From positions 1 through 64,000 of the forward strand of contig CAJTVL010000001.1 in the NCBI GenBank assembly GCA_910579425.1: DNA of 64,000 nucleotides, given 5' to 3'. The position numbers and the translations under genes are program-made. Source of the stretch: an uncultured Lachnospiraceae bacterium. GTDB taxonomy: Bacteria > Bacillota > Clostridia > Lachnospirales > Lachnospiraceae. Positions 16,632-25,115 of the stretch are shown one piece after another. The notes below the pieces were generated by a model, which saw only the letters and a list, made by a program, of their open reading frames with translations, was not told the DNA's origin and did no database searches. Each line of letters opens with the position of its first letter. Position 1 is the stretch's first letter.

Positions 16632-17951
16632 ATGGAGAAGAAAAAAGTAAGTGAACTGCTGAAGAATGCAGACAGAGAAACGTTTATTGACATTATTGCA
16701 AAAATGTCGGAGCACGGCCCTGAATCAGAAAAGGTGATAAAGGACTGGCATAAGAGGAACAGTGAAAAGTACCACAAAAAAGCGGTCGCCGGGGAATTGG
16801 AGGAATGCTGGGAAGAGGCCAGGGCGGTTATCAGCGAATTTAATGAGTACGGAGGCGGTCCGGAGTCTGATGAGGAGGAAGCCTGCGATCATTTATGGAG
16901 AATGGACGAACTGGTCAAGGAACATGACATTGACTGGGAGGATCGGGTGGAAATTCTGGATGAGATGCTGGAAGAATTTTATGAAGGGAACAGCGGGTTC
17001 GACGACATCCTGATTGATGTGGCGTCTTCTTTTTGCAAAAGCGAGCAGGAGCAAAGGTATTTGGCAGATAAGCTGGCAAGCGGCTACAGTGGCTATTACA
17101 GGGATTATGCGGCCTATATCTATAAGAATCTGGGGGATGAGGAACAGTTTTTGCAGACAAAGCTGGCAAACCTCAGGTACGGCTCGGATTATATAGAAGT
17201 TGCCAAATACTACGCAAAGGCGAAAGACCGGGCCAAGGAACTGGAATATATATGGAAAGGCTTGCAAAACTGCAGCGGAAGGCTTGATGAACTGATTGAG
17301 TACATAGCGCCTGTTTATATAAAGGAAGAAAATGATAAGGAGCTTAAGCGTTTATTCGATTTTGTTGAGAAAACGAAATGGGATGTCAATATTGTCGCTA
17401 TGGCAAAGCAGATGTACAGATATGCAGGCCAGAAGGGGGATTATGCTTCCAGGAAAAAAATGCTTCTGCTTATTTTGGATACCTGCGACAGAGACGAAGT
17501 GAAGAAATGGTTTGAAGTCTGCAAAAAGGAACTGAGCCAGGAGGACTGGCAGAAGGAGTATGAAAAAATCCTGGAAAAAGTCAGACACAAGGATCTGAAA
17601 TTTTATCTGGACATCTGCATGGATACCGGGAGGGAAAAAGAAGTGTTGAAATACCTGCAGGATGCCGGCTACAGATATGATTATTGGGGTATAGATTACA
17701 ATCAATACTTTAGCAGCCGTTTAGCCCAATTTTATCCCGATGAGATAGTGCAAATTTACTGGAGGGAAGTGGAGGGTCTTCTTCGGGCCTCAAACAGCAA
17801 AAATTATGAGACTGCGGTAAGCTTTTTGAGAAAGATAAAGGCTCTCATGAAGAAAAATAAAAAGCAGGCCGAATGGGAAGAAAAATTCAGCGAATTGAAA
17901 GAAACACATAAGCGCAAAAGAAGTTTTATGGCGTTGGTCTCAAAGCTCTGA
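16632..17951 (+). CDS. Alpha-helical repeat protein of unknown function
   Basis: About 439 residues, almost entirely helical and rich in charged and aromatic residues, with no membrane span or signal peptide. Repeating helix pairs of TPR/HEAT type are visible, for example YLADKLASGYSGYYRDYAAYI, FLQTKLANLRYGSDYIEVA and EYIWKGLQNCSGRLDELIEY. The C-terminal half resembles the tail of SWIM-zinc-finger/DUF6880-type proteins, but the CxCx(n)CxH zinc finger itself is absent, so I leave it unnamed. ATG 16632 follows AGGAGAG by eight bases; a shorter upstream ATG (16593) lacks a site. Its last twelve bases overlap the 3' end of the truncated ATPase on the other strand. Confidence 0.7.
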   Translation: MEKKKVSELLKNADRETFIDIIAKMSEHGPESEKVIKDWHKRNSEKYHKKAVAGELEECWEEARAVISEFNEYGGGPESDEEEACDHLWRMDELVKEHDIDWEDRVEILDEMLEEFYEGNSGFDDILIDVASSFCKSEQEQRYLADKLASGYSGYYRDYAAYIYKNLGDEEQFLQTKLANLRYGSDYIEVAKYYAKAKDRAKELEYIWKGLQNCSGRLDELIEYIAPVYIKEENDKELKRLFDFVEKTKWDVNIVAMAKQMYRYAGQKGDYASRKKMLLLILDTCDRDEVKKWFEVCKKELSQEDWQKEYEKILEKVRHKDLKFYLDICMDTGREKEVLKYLQDAGYRYDYWGIDYNQYFSSRLAQFYPDEIVQIYWREVEGLLRASNSKNYETAVSFLRKIKALMKKNKKQAEWEEKFSELKETHKRKRSFMALVSKL

Positions 17952-18905
17952 GAGGGCAAAAAACGTAGCATTACGGTATTGCCCGGCCAGCTCCACAATA
18001 AGCCCCAGCACAAAACCATGGTAGAACCGCTCCGGGTTTGCATTCCCAGAGGGCTTATTTCCGGTATCGAAGGAGCTGAAAGTCTGTTCGGCCACCAGAT
18101 TCATGTATTCATTCATATAGTCTGAGTCGCCCTGCAAAAATGCCTGTAAAAACCCATTGTACGGGATATTTTCGCTGGAAAACCAATCCTTGACCATATC
18201 CTCGAACATCATATGGACTTCCCGGTTGGTCAATCGGAGGCAGTAGGTAAATCTGCCGCTCGATGGATCAAAGTGGCGGGATGTCACCTTTAAATAGCCG
18301 CTTGCCAGAAGCAGGCTCCAGATGGCGCAGCGCTTTTTCTCCAGTTGGTCAAAGATGATCTCTTCGTCAAGCTCCATGGACAGAGCTCGTCCCTGCAGAA
18401 GATCCTCCATTATCACTTTTGTTTGCGGATCTCCCTGCCGGATCAGGCGGCTCACAAGGCGGTTGGAGCTGGAATTGGCCCAATACGGCTTGTACAGCCT
18501 GCCTTCCAGGAAACAGGTAATCGACCAGGGATTATAAATGTCCGTCAGCAAGCCCCGCTCCATATAAGGATTGGTCTTGAAGGCGGAATTGAAAAGACTG
18601 CGGATGAACTGCGTCAGCTCTTCCCAATATCCGTTTGCGTAGGCTTCCTGCAAAGGCGTGTCGTACTCGTCCAGGAGAATCAGCGCTTTTTTTCCATGGT
18701 ATTGATACAAATAGTCAGTCATATTTTGGATGGCTGTCGTGGCGGCAGCATCGTCCATATCTGTCCGGACAAGATCAAAGGACGCGCGGTCAATGGCATT
18801 TAGCCGTTCTTTCACATAAATGTGGCTGCTGTAAAGCTTGACCAGCTTTCGGATAAAAGAGATGCCGGATCCAATGTCATGCCGCACCCTGTTTTTGGAA
18901 GCCAC
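17940..18905 (-). pseudogene. Truncated AAA-ATPase/nuclease-like gene remnant
   Basis: A 321-codon open frame related to the gene at 13829-15526. It keeps the Walker B region ALILLDEYDTPLQEAYANGYW, the YWANSSSNRLV segment and the RLTNREVHMMFEDMV segment. It lacks the N-terminal Walker A part, an internal block of roughly 80 residues (it jumps from AFKTNPYMERGLLT to DIYNPWSITCF where the intact relative has the CLRISKESVF...WYDGYRFG block), and the whole C-terminal nuclease domain, ending shortly after RFYHGFVLGLIVEL. The frame stays open but the two functional centres are gone, so it is scored as a remnant. Its 3' end runs twelve bases into the convergent gene, which suggests a deletion junction there. 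Confidence 0.75.
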
Positions 18906-18963
18906 GAGGCGTAAACTGCGTCCGGAAATGATGAGGAAGAACGGGGAAAACCTTCGCGGGCAA

Positions 18964-18992
18964 TTGCAAACCTACCTGTTTTATTTTATAAT
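18964..18992 (+). promoter_or_regulatory. Strong sigma-A promoter of the hydratase
   Basis: TTGCAA (18964-18969) and a perfect TATAAT (18987-18992) with 17-base spacing. It implies a leader of roughly 115 bases before the ATG at 19115. Confidence 0.7.
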
Positions 18993-19050
18993 AGAAAGCG
19001 TGTGAAACCCCGAACGGTTCAGAGGCACAGAAACAAGAGGAAAAACACGG

Positions 19051-19082
19051 ATGCCGGATGCCGCGCCCGGCAGGGCATTTTT
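19051..19082 (+). terminator. Terminator-like hairpin inside the hydratase leader (attenuator candidate)
   Basis: TGCCGG (19052-19057) pairs with CCGGCA (19067-19072), or alternatively ATGCC (19051-19055) with GGCAT (19074-19078), and a T-run TTTTT follows at 19078-19082. It lies between the promoter and the ribosome site of the hydratase, where it could terminate transcription conditionally. Confidence 0.5.
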
Positions 19083-19114
19083 CAGTGAAATAAAATCTTA
19101 AGGAGGATTTGTCT

Positions 19115-21415
19115 ATGCACCAGACTATGTTATCAGTAATCGAAGGCGGCGCTTATCTTGCGCAGGGCACGGAAATTATACCCGACGGTCCAGAGGCCCA
19201 GGAGGCGCTAAAGGCCCGGACAGGGAAGGAAACCACGAAGGAAGCGGCAAGGCAGCAGACCATTGCCTATGGGATTTTAAAGGAACACAACATATCGGGA
19301 AACATGGACAAGCTCAGGATCAAGTTTGACAAGCTGACCTCCCATGATATTACCTTTGTAGGGATTATCCAGACCGCAAGGGCGTCAGGGCTTGAGAAGT
19401 TTCCCATTCCTTATGTGCTTACCAATTGCCACAACTCCCTTTGTGCGGTGGGAGGAACCATCAATGAGGACGATCACATGTTTGGCCTCAGCTGTGCCAA
19501 GAGGTATGGCGGCGTTTATGTGCCCCCTCATCAGGCGGTAATCCATCAGTATGCCAGGGAAATGCTCGCAGGGGGCGGAAAGATGATCTTAGGCTCCGAC
19601 TCCCATACCCGTTACGGCGCCCTGGGCACCATGGCAGTGGGGGAGGGCGGCCCTGAGCTGGTGAAGCAGCTTCTGGGACAGACCTATGACATCAATATGC
19701 CCGGCGTGGTGGGCGTTTACTTAACCGGTGAGCCGGTAAAGGGCGTAGGGCCTCAGGACGTGGCTCTTGCCATCATCGGGGAGGTATTTGCCAGCGGTCT
19801 GGTGAAAAATAAGGTGATGGAATTTGTAGGGCCTGGCGTGGCCTCTCTCAGCGCGGATTTCAGGATCGGCATTGATGTTATGACCACAGAGACCACCTGC
19901 CTGTCCTCCATCTGGCAGACGGATGATACCATCAGGGAATTTTATGAGATTCATGGGCGGAAAGAGGATTATAAGGAATTAAATCCGGGGGAGCTCGCTT
20001 ATTACGACAGCATGATCACCATTGACCTTGGCGCCGTGAAGCCCATGATCGCCATGCCTTTCCATCCCAGCAATACCTACACCATAGAAGAGCTGAATGC
20101 CAATTTGATGGATATTCTGGATGATGTGGAGAAAAAGGCGGCGGTTTCTTTAGATGGGGCTGTGGAATTTACCCTGAAAAATAAGGTAAAGGACGGAAAG
20201 CTTCTGGTAGATCAGGGAATCATCGCAGGCTGCGCAGGGGGCGGATTCGAAAATATCTGTGCGGCGGCAGATATTATGAAGGGCAGCTATATCGGCTCCG
20301 ACGGCTTTACCTTAAGCGTTTACCCGGCCTCCATGCCGGTTTATATGGAGCTGATCAAAAACGGCTGCGCCGCAGCCCTGCTGGAAACCGGTGCGGTGAT
20401 GAAGACGGCTTTCTGCGGGCCCTGCTTTGGCGCAGGCGATACCCCGGCCAACAACGCGTTCAGCATCCGCCATTCCACCAGGAACTTCCCCAACAGGGAA
20501 GGCTCCAAGCTGCAAAACGGCCAGATTTCCTCCGTGGCGCTTATGGATGCCCGCTCCATTGCGGCTACGGCGGCCAACAAGGGCGTGCTCACGGCGGCAA
20601 CGGAATTTGAGGGGCCTCTTAATAAATATCAGTATCATTTCGATTCAAAAATTTATGCAAACAGAGTATTTGACTCCAAGGGAGTTGCCGATCCTTCCGT
20701 AGAAATCCAGTTCGGCCCCAACATTAAGGACTGGCCGGCTATGACGGCGCTTCCGGAGAATCTGGTGCTCCGGGTGGTTTCCGAGATCCACGACCCGGTG
20801 ACCACCACGGACGAGCTGATTCCCTCCGGGGAGACTTCCTCCTATCGCTCCAATCCGTTGGGGCTTGCGGAATTTACCTTATCCCGAAAGGATCCTGCCT
20901 ATGTGGGGCTGGCCAAGGATATTCAGGCTGCCCAGAAGGCGGTTATGGAAGATCGGTGTCCTGTGGAGGCCAAACCGGAGTTAAAGCCGGTGATGGATGT
21001 GATCAAAAAGGCATACCCTGAGGCGGGAAAAGGAAATATCGGTTTCGGCTCCACGATTTTTGCAGTGAAGCCGGGAGATGGCTCCGCCAGGGAGCAGGCG
21101 GCTTCCTGCCAGAAGGTATTGGGCGGCTGGGCCAATATCGCCAACGAATATGCCACCAAGAGATACCGCTCCAATCTGATTAACTGGGGGATGTTTCCTT
21201 TCCTGATTGCGGAGGGAGAGCTGCCCTTCCGGAATAAGGATTATCTTTTTCTGCCCGGGATCCGTCGGGCAGTGGAGGAGAAAGCAGATGAGATCAAGGC
21301 CTATAAGGTAGGGGAGGAAGGTTTATCCGAATTTACTTTAAGGCTTGGGGAACTGACAGACGAGGAGAGGCAGATCATTCTTAAGGGATGTCTGATTAAT
21401 TACAACCGAGTATAG
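19115..21415 (+). CDS. Aconitase-family hydratase (YbhJ-like)
   Basis: A 766-residue member of the aconitase superfamily with all four domains in one chain. The three cysteines that ligate the [4Fe-4S] cluster are present: Cys373 in AGCAGGGFEN and Cys434/Cys437 in FCGPCFGAG. Early motifs include LGSDSHTRYGALGTMAVGEGG. The swivel domain carries DGSAREQAA and KRYRSNLINWGMFPF, matching the substrate-binding SREHAA and FRSNLxxMGxLPL of aconitases. It is closest to the uncharacterised E. coli YbhJ group rather than to AcnA/B or LeuC, so the substrate is unknown. AAGGAGG eight bases before the ATG fixes the start (the TTG at 19109 is inside this spacing). It is monocistronic with a strong promoter and a strong terminator. 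Confidence 0.88.
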   Translation: MHQTMLSVIEGGAYLAQGTEIIPDGPEAQEALKARTGKETTKEAARQQTIAYGILKEHNISGNMDKLRIKFDKLTSHDITFVGIIQTARASGLEKFPIPYVLTNCHNSLCAVGGTINEDDHMFGLSCAKRYGGVYVPPHQAVIHQYAREMLAGGGKMILGSDSHTRYGALGTMAVGEGGPELVKQLLGQTYDINMPGVVGVYLTGEPVKGVGPQDVALAIIGEVFASGLVKNKVMEFVGPGVASLSADFRIGIDVMTTETTCLSSIWQTDDTIREFYEIHGRKEDYKELNPGELAYYDSMITIDLGAVKPMIAMPFHPSNTYTIEELNANLMDILDDVEKKAAVSLDGAVEFTLKNKVKDGKLLVDQGIIAGCAGGGFENICAAADIMKGSYIGSDGFTLSVYPASMPVYMELIKNGCAAALLETGAVMKTAFCGPCFGAGDTPANNAFSIRHSTRNFPNREGSKLQNGQISSVALMDARSIAATAANKGVLTAATEFEGPLNKYQYHFDSKIYANRVFDSKGVADPSVEIQFGPNIKDWPAMTALPENLVLRVVSEIHDPVTTTDELIPSGETSSYRSNPLGLAEFTLSRKDPAYVGLAKDIQAAQKAVMEDRCPVEAKPELKPVMDVIKKAYPEAGKGNIGFGSTIFAVKPGDGSAREQAASCQKVLGGWANIANEYATKRYRSNLINWGMFPFLIAEGELPFRNKDYLFLPGIRRAVEEKADEIKAYKVGEEGLSEFTLRLGELTDEERQIILKGCLINYNRV

Positions 21416-21440
21416 GAAAAGTGCGCTTTTGGGCGCACTT

Positions 21441-21476
21441 AAAAAGGGGCAGCATATCTTTCGGCTGCCCCTTTTT
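21441..21476. terminator. Bidirectional intrinsic terminator
   Basis: A perfect 13-base stem AAAAAGGGGCAGC (21441-21453) / GCTGCCCCTTTTT (21464-21476) serves the hydratase and, on the other strand, the DUF368 gene. A second hairpin AGTGCGC/GGCGCACT precedes it at about 21420-21439. Confidence 0.9.
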
Positions 21477-21498
21477 AAGAAAGAGGTGGAATAAATTT

Positions 21499-22326
21499 TC
21501 ACATTTCCCGGGGCACCTTGCTGTTTAACACATCCAGCACAGAGGCGGTAAAGGCTCCTGCGGCAAGAAAAAACACGTTGATCAGGCAGGCGTTTGTGGA
21601 CAGGGTAAAGCTTTCAAAGGGAACGGTCATCAGGGTGGCGGCGATCACCACGCCCATAATTCCATGGAAGGCCAGGGAGTAATGGTTATCAAAAAGAGAG
21701 TTTACCGCCTTTGGCAGGCAAAAAAAGGTGATGGCAGCGCCGATTCCTGCGGGCACAATCACCTCCGGGGTCAGATGTCCGATGCCGTCCACGAAGGAGG
21801 TATAGAGGTTCAGAGGCATCAGCAGGGTGGAGAAGCTCATGCCCGGTGCAATGATGCTGAGGGCAAGACAGAAGCCGCAGAACAGATACCAGGAAAAATT
21901 CGGCGTGATAGAGACGCGGGCCGCGTTTAAGCTGATCAGCAGGGCAAAAACCACTATCATGGAGAGTGCCATGGAGACAAGGGAGCCTTTTGAGCGTCCG
22001 TGCAAACCTGCTTCCCGCCACAGGGAGGGCAGCATTCCGGCAATCAGCCCTACGAAAAGGCATACGGAAGGAGCCGGGTACTTTTCCAGAAAATATGCCA
22101 GCAGGTTGGCTACCCCCATAAAGCCGATGGCATAGCCCAAAAGATAGGGGGAGAGCCTTCGCAGATGGGTTTTATATTTATGGCCGGGGTCGGAGAGAAG
22201 CTCCATGAGAGGTTTATACACGCCGAACACAACGCTGAGCACCCCGCCGCTGATTCCGGGCAGGACAGCGCCCAGGCCGATCAGCGCCCCTTGCAGTAAA
22301 TGTAAAAGAATCCTGAAAATTCTCAT
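21499..22326 (-). CDS. DUF368 polyprenyl-phosphate transporter (PopT-like)
   Basis: A 275-residue protein with eight or more membrane spans. The DUF368 signatures are both visible: LIGLGAVLPGISGGVLSVVFG near the N-terminus and LALSIIAPGMSFSTLLMPL in the middle, an inverted repeat of P-G-(I/M)-S motifs. Members of this family (PopT) have been shown to recycle undecaprenyl phosphate across the membrane for cell-envelope synthesis. The start is ATG 22326 directly after AGGAGG; the longer frame to 22365 has no site. It is monocistronic. The neighbouring cell-wall genes (ddl, murF at 29-31 kb) are not in the same unit. Confidence 0.88.
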   Translation of the reverse strand: MRIFRILLHLLQGALIGLGAVLPGISGGVLSVVFGVYKPLMELLSDPGHKYKTHLRRLSPYLLGYAIGFMGVANLLAYFLEKYPAPSVCLFVGLIAGMLPSLWREAGLHGRSKGSLVSMALSMIVVFALLISLNAARVSITPNFSWYLFCGFCLALSIIAPGMSFSTLLMPLNLYTSFVDGIGHLTPEVIVPAGIGAAITFFCLPKAVNSLFDNHYSLAFHGIMGVVIAATLMTVPFESFTLSTNACLINVFFLAAGAFTASVLDVLNSKVPREM

Positions 22327-22555
22327 CGATCCTCCTGACCGCATTTTGAAATACGCCCATGTCATTCAATATAAGGATATGACGGGGGATGCCGGGAATA
22401 TGCCCAAAACTTCATGGCAGAAAAAGGATGTTTCATTACAAGCCCTTCGGGAATCATTTTCGCACGGCTAAATTTATGGGCTGAGCGGCCGATAAATATA
22501 TTGCAGGTGTTCATGGCCGGGACATTTGCTCAATAAGGATTTAAGTCACCACGGA

Positions 22556-22564
22556 TGGTATACT
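22556..22564 (+). promoter_or_regulatory. Possible extended -10 in the gap 22327-22651
   Basis: TGGTATACT at 22556-22564 fits an extended -10 box about 90 bases before the EF-hand-like gene. No other structure, riboswitch or ORF could be supported in this 325-base gap. Confidence 0.35.
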
Positions 22565-22651
22565 TTTGGGAAACGGACAGCCCTTTTGTGTATCATTTTT
22601 TGTCTTATTTAGCCATGGAAAGTAGGACGAGAAATTGGAGAAGGAGGAAGA

Positions 22652-23947
22652 ATGCGAGTAAGTTCCAGCACAATAGGAATGGAATCCGCAAGGAGCTTTA
22701 CTTCCATTTCCGCAAGGACTAGCAGAATGACTATCACCAGCGGGAGGTTACTTACGGGAGTGGGCACAGGCGCCTTATCCGGAAAGGGTGAGGATGGCAA
22801 TGCGAAGGAGGAGGCGGCAGGGACCGAGGGCCGGGAAAACGGAAATTCCGGGAAGACACTGACAGCCGCCTATCAGCAGATGAATGCCAGAACCTCAAAA
22901 TTCAGTTCGGGGGGGATACGCGGCACACAGGCCGCCACCGCCAGCGAACAATTAAGGAAAATCAGGCAGCGATGTATTAATTACCTGATTGAGCTTCTTT
23001 TCCCGAAGCGGAGAATAAGGCCATGGGAAGAGGAGCTTTCCGCCAGCGCATGGGATAACAGCCGGGCCCAGGGCGCGTCCGCCCAGGATGGAGCTTTTCA
23101 GGGAACGGCCTCCCAAGGCGCGCATTTACCAAACGGAGCCACGCAGGGAAAGGATGCGGCGGGCATGCGGGAGGGGCAGCGTATCATCCCGCTGAATGCG
23201 AATATCAAAACCTTTTCCTTCAGCAGGCAGTATTATCACGAGGAAACAGAAAATACAGGCTTTGCCACCCAGGGAACGGTGAAGTGTGCGGACGGAAGGG
23301 AAATTAACTTTAACCTCAACGTAACGATGAGCCGGAGTTTCCAGGAATATTACGAGGAAAATGTCAGGATGATGGAAGTTTCCATGTGCGATCCGCTGGT
23401 AATCAACCTGGATGGGAATATTGCGGAGCTTTCAGATCAGACCTTTCTGTTCGATCTGGACGGAGACGGGCAGAAGGATGAGATTAACCGCCTGGGGGCG
23501 GGAAGCGGGTTTCTGGCATTGGATAAAAACGGTGACGGCGTGATCAATGACGGAAACGAGCTTTTCGGCACCAAATCGGGCAACGGCTTTGCAGACCTTG
23601 CCGCATATGATACGGATCACAACGGGTTTATTGATGAGGGGGACGAAATCTGGGATAAGCTCAAGATCTGGGTGACGGATGAAAACGGCGAGGGCCAGCT
23701 CTATTCCCTGGCAGAGAAAGGAGTGGGCGCCATCTGCCTTCAAAATGCAGCCACGGATTTCGCGATTACGGATGAAAACAATCAGGCCAAAGGCAGGATC
23801 CGAAATACCGGATTTTTCCTGTATGAGAACGGTGAGGCGGGAAGCGTCCAGCATGTGGATATGACCCTTCATGAGCAGAAGGAGCAGGAAAAAATCAGAC
23901 AGAACCAGGGCAAATATGAGAAGTGGCTGTATGATATGGCGATGTAA
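22652..23947 (+). CDS. EF-hand-like calcium-binding protein of unknown function
   Basis: A 431-residue protein without signal peptide or membrane span. Residues 1-110 are low-complexity (Ser/Thr/Gly/Ala rich) and residues 140-185 carry an Ala/Gln/Gly-rich stretch. The C-terminal half holds three aspartate-rich calcium-loop motifs: DLDGDGQKDEIN (from Asp268), DKNGDGVINDGNEL (from Asp291, a near-canonical EF-hand loop) and DTDHNGFIDEGDE (from Asp320). These are followed by WDKLKIWVTDENGEGQLYSL, a pattern seen in hemolysin-type and VCBS-like bacterial proteins. AAGGAGG four bases before the ATG makes the start firm. It sits 65 bases before spoIID in the same direction. Function unknown; an intracellular or non-classically exported calcium-binding protein is the best description. 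Confidence 0.75.
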   Translation: MRVSSSTIGMESARSFTSISARTSRMTITSGRLLTGVGTGALSGKGEDGNAKEEAAGTEGRENGNSGKTLTAAYQQMNARTSKFSSGGIRGTQAATASEQLRKIRQRCINYLIELLFPKRRIRPWEEELSASAWDNSRAQGASAQDGAFQGTASQGAHLPNGATQGKDAAGMREGQRIIPLNANIKTFSFSRQYYHEETENTGFATQGTVKCADGREINFNLNVTMSRSFQEYYEENVRMMEVSMCDPLVINLDGNIAELSDQTFLFDLDGDGQKDEINRLGAGSGFLALDKNGDGVINDGNELFGTKSGNGFADLAAYDTDHNGFIDEGDEIWDKLKIWVTDENGEGQLYSLAEKGVGAICLQNAATDFAITDENNQAKGRIRNTGFFLYENGEAGSVQHVDMTLHEQKEQEKIRQNQGKYEKWLYDMAM

Positions 23948-24012
23948 TCAGGAGGTACAAGAAGAGGTATAAGAGAAGGCCTTCCCTGCATAAAATAAGG
24001 GGGAGGTGTCCT

Positions 24013-25056
24013 ATGAAAAAAATAAGAGTCTTTCAAGCTTTCAAAACAACAAACCCTGCGCCGCGCAGGCAAGGCGCAGGTTCAAAGAGAAGGATCGTAC
24101 CAGGATTTTTTCCCAAAAATCTTGGCACGATTCTTTTGTTTTTGCTGATGCTTCCTTATCTGATCACTTTTTTGTTTGGGAACGTAAGGGAAGGGGGCTC
24201 TGGCGCGGGGGAATTTGGCCAGGGAGCGGGCTCTTATGAGGGAACATACTTTGTGGATAATCTGACCGCTCTGGGAAATGAAACTGTTCCGTTGGAGATT
24301 TACGTGGCTGACCAGCTTACAAGAAGTATGGAGGAAGGGTATGAACCGGAGGCAGCCAAGGCCCAGGCGGTGCTGATACGATCCGGACTCATGGCATCTC
24401 TTTCTGCGTCCGGGGACAATCCGGGGGGAAGAGAAATCAAGGTGGCAGATGAGGACTATGGGAGCCGGCCTCTTTCGGAATTGGCACTTGATGCCGTCTC
24501 ACAGACAAAGGGAGTGTGTCTTATGTACCAAAATCAGCCGGTAAACGGAGCCTATTTTGCCGTCAGCAACGGAGCTACAAGGAATGGGGAGGAGCTGTCT
24601 TTAAACGAATGCCCTTATTTAAAAAGCGTACTTTGCAGCCGGGATTTTCTGTCGGAGGATTATACCGGTATTGTCACTTTAAAGGAGAGTGAGTTTTGGA
24701 GAAGCTGGCAGCAAATGCCATCTGCGGGAAAGAGAGAGGAGGAGAACCTGAAGGGGGAACCGGAGAAAGAGCTGGGAGATATAAATATATGGAGGGACAG
24801 CGCAGGGTATGTGCTTTATTTAGAGCGCGATGGTAAGCTGGTGAACGGGGAGCGGTTTCGGGAGAGCCTCCATCTGGCCTCCTCAAGCTTTCATTTAAGC
24901 GAAGAGAAGGGGGATATTATCATTACCGTAAAAGGAGCCGGGCATGGCCTGGGGATGAGCTGTTTTGCCGCCAATGAAATGGCCGGGGAGGGAAAGGACT
25001 ATACGGAAATTCTGCATTATTTTTTTCAGGATGTAACATTTACAAAATTTGAATAA
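24013..25056 (+). CDS. spoIID: SpoIID-like sporulation protein
   Basis: A 347-residue membrane protein with one N-terminal span (TILLFLLMLPYLITFLFG) and a SpoIID domain. In B. subtilis SpoIID is a lytic transglycosylase that, with SpoIIP and SpoIIM, drives engulfment of the forespore. Family features seen are VPLEIYVADQLTRSMEEGYEPEA followed by KAQAVLIRSGLMA (the catalytic glutamate region), AVSNGATRNGEEL, and the C-terminal GAGHGLGMSCFAANEMA. A long basic N-terminus precedes the span. GGGAGG precedes the ATG. It forms a tandem with the SpoIIQ-like gene 59 bases downstream, an arrangement common in Clostridia. The sequence is divergent from the Bacillus protein, but the GHGxGMS motif is decisive for the family. 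Confidence 0.87.
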   Translation: MKKIRVFQAFKTTNPAPRRQGAGSKRRIVPGFFPKNLGTILLFLLMLPYLITFLFGNVREGGSGAGEFGQGAGSYEGTYFVDNLTALGNETVPLEIYVADQLTRSMEEGYEPEAAKAQAVLIRSGLMASLSASGDNPGGREIKVADEDYGSRPLSELALDAVSQTKGVCLMYQNQPVNGAYFAVSNGATRNGEELSLNECPYLKSVLCSRDFLSEDYTGIVTLKESEFWRSWQQMPSAGKREEENLKGEPEKELGDINIWRDSAGYVLYLERDGKLVNGERFRESLHLASSSFHLSEEKGDIIITVKGAGHGLGMSCFAANEMAGEGKDYTEILHYFFQDVTFTKFE

Positions 25057-25115
25057 AGAAGGAAAAAGGGGAAAAACTATCCATAAGAACAAATTAGGTT
25101 CCAGGAGGGATAGAG

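Noticed and set aside
18345..18803. Plus-strand open frame antisense to the ATPase remnant
   Set aside because: No recognisable protein; the minus frame aligns with a known family.
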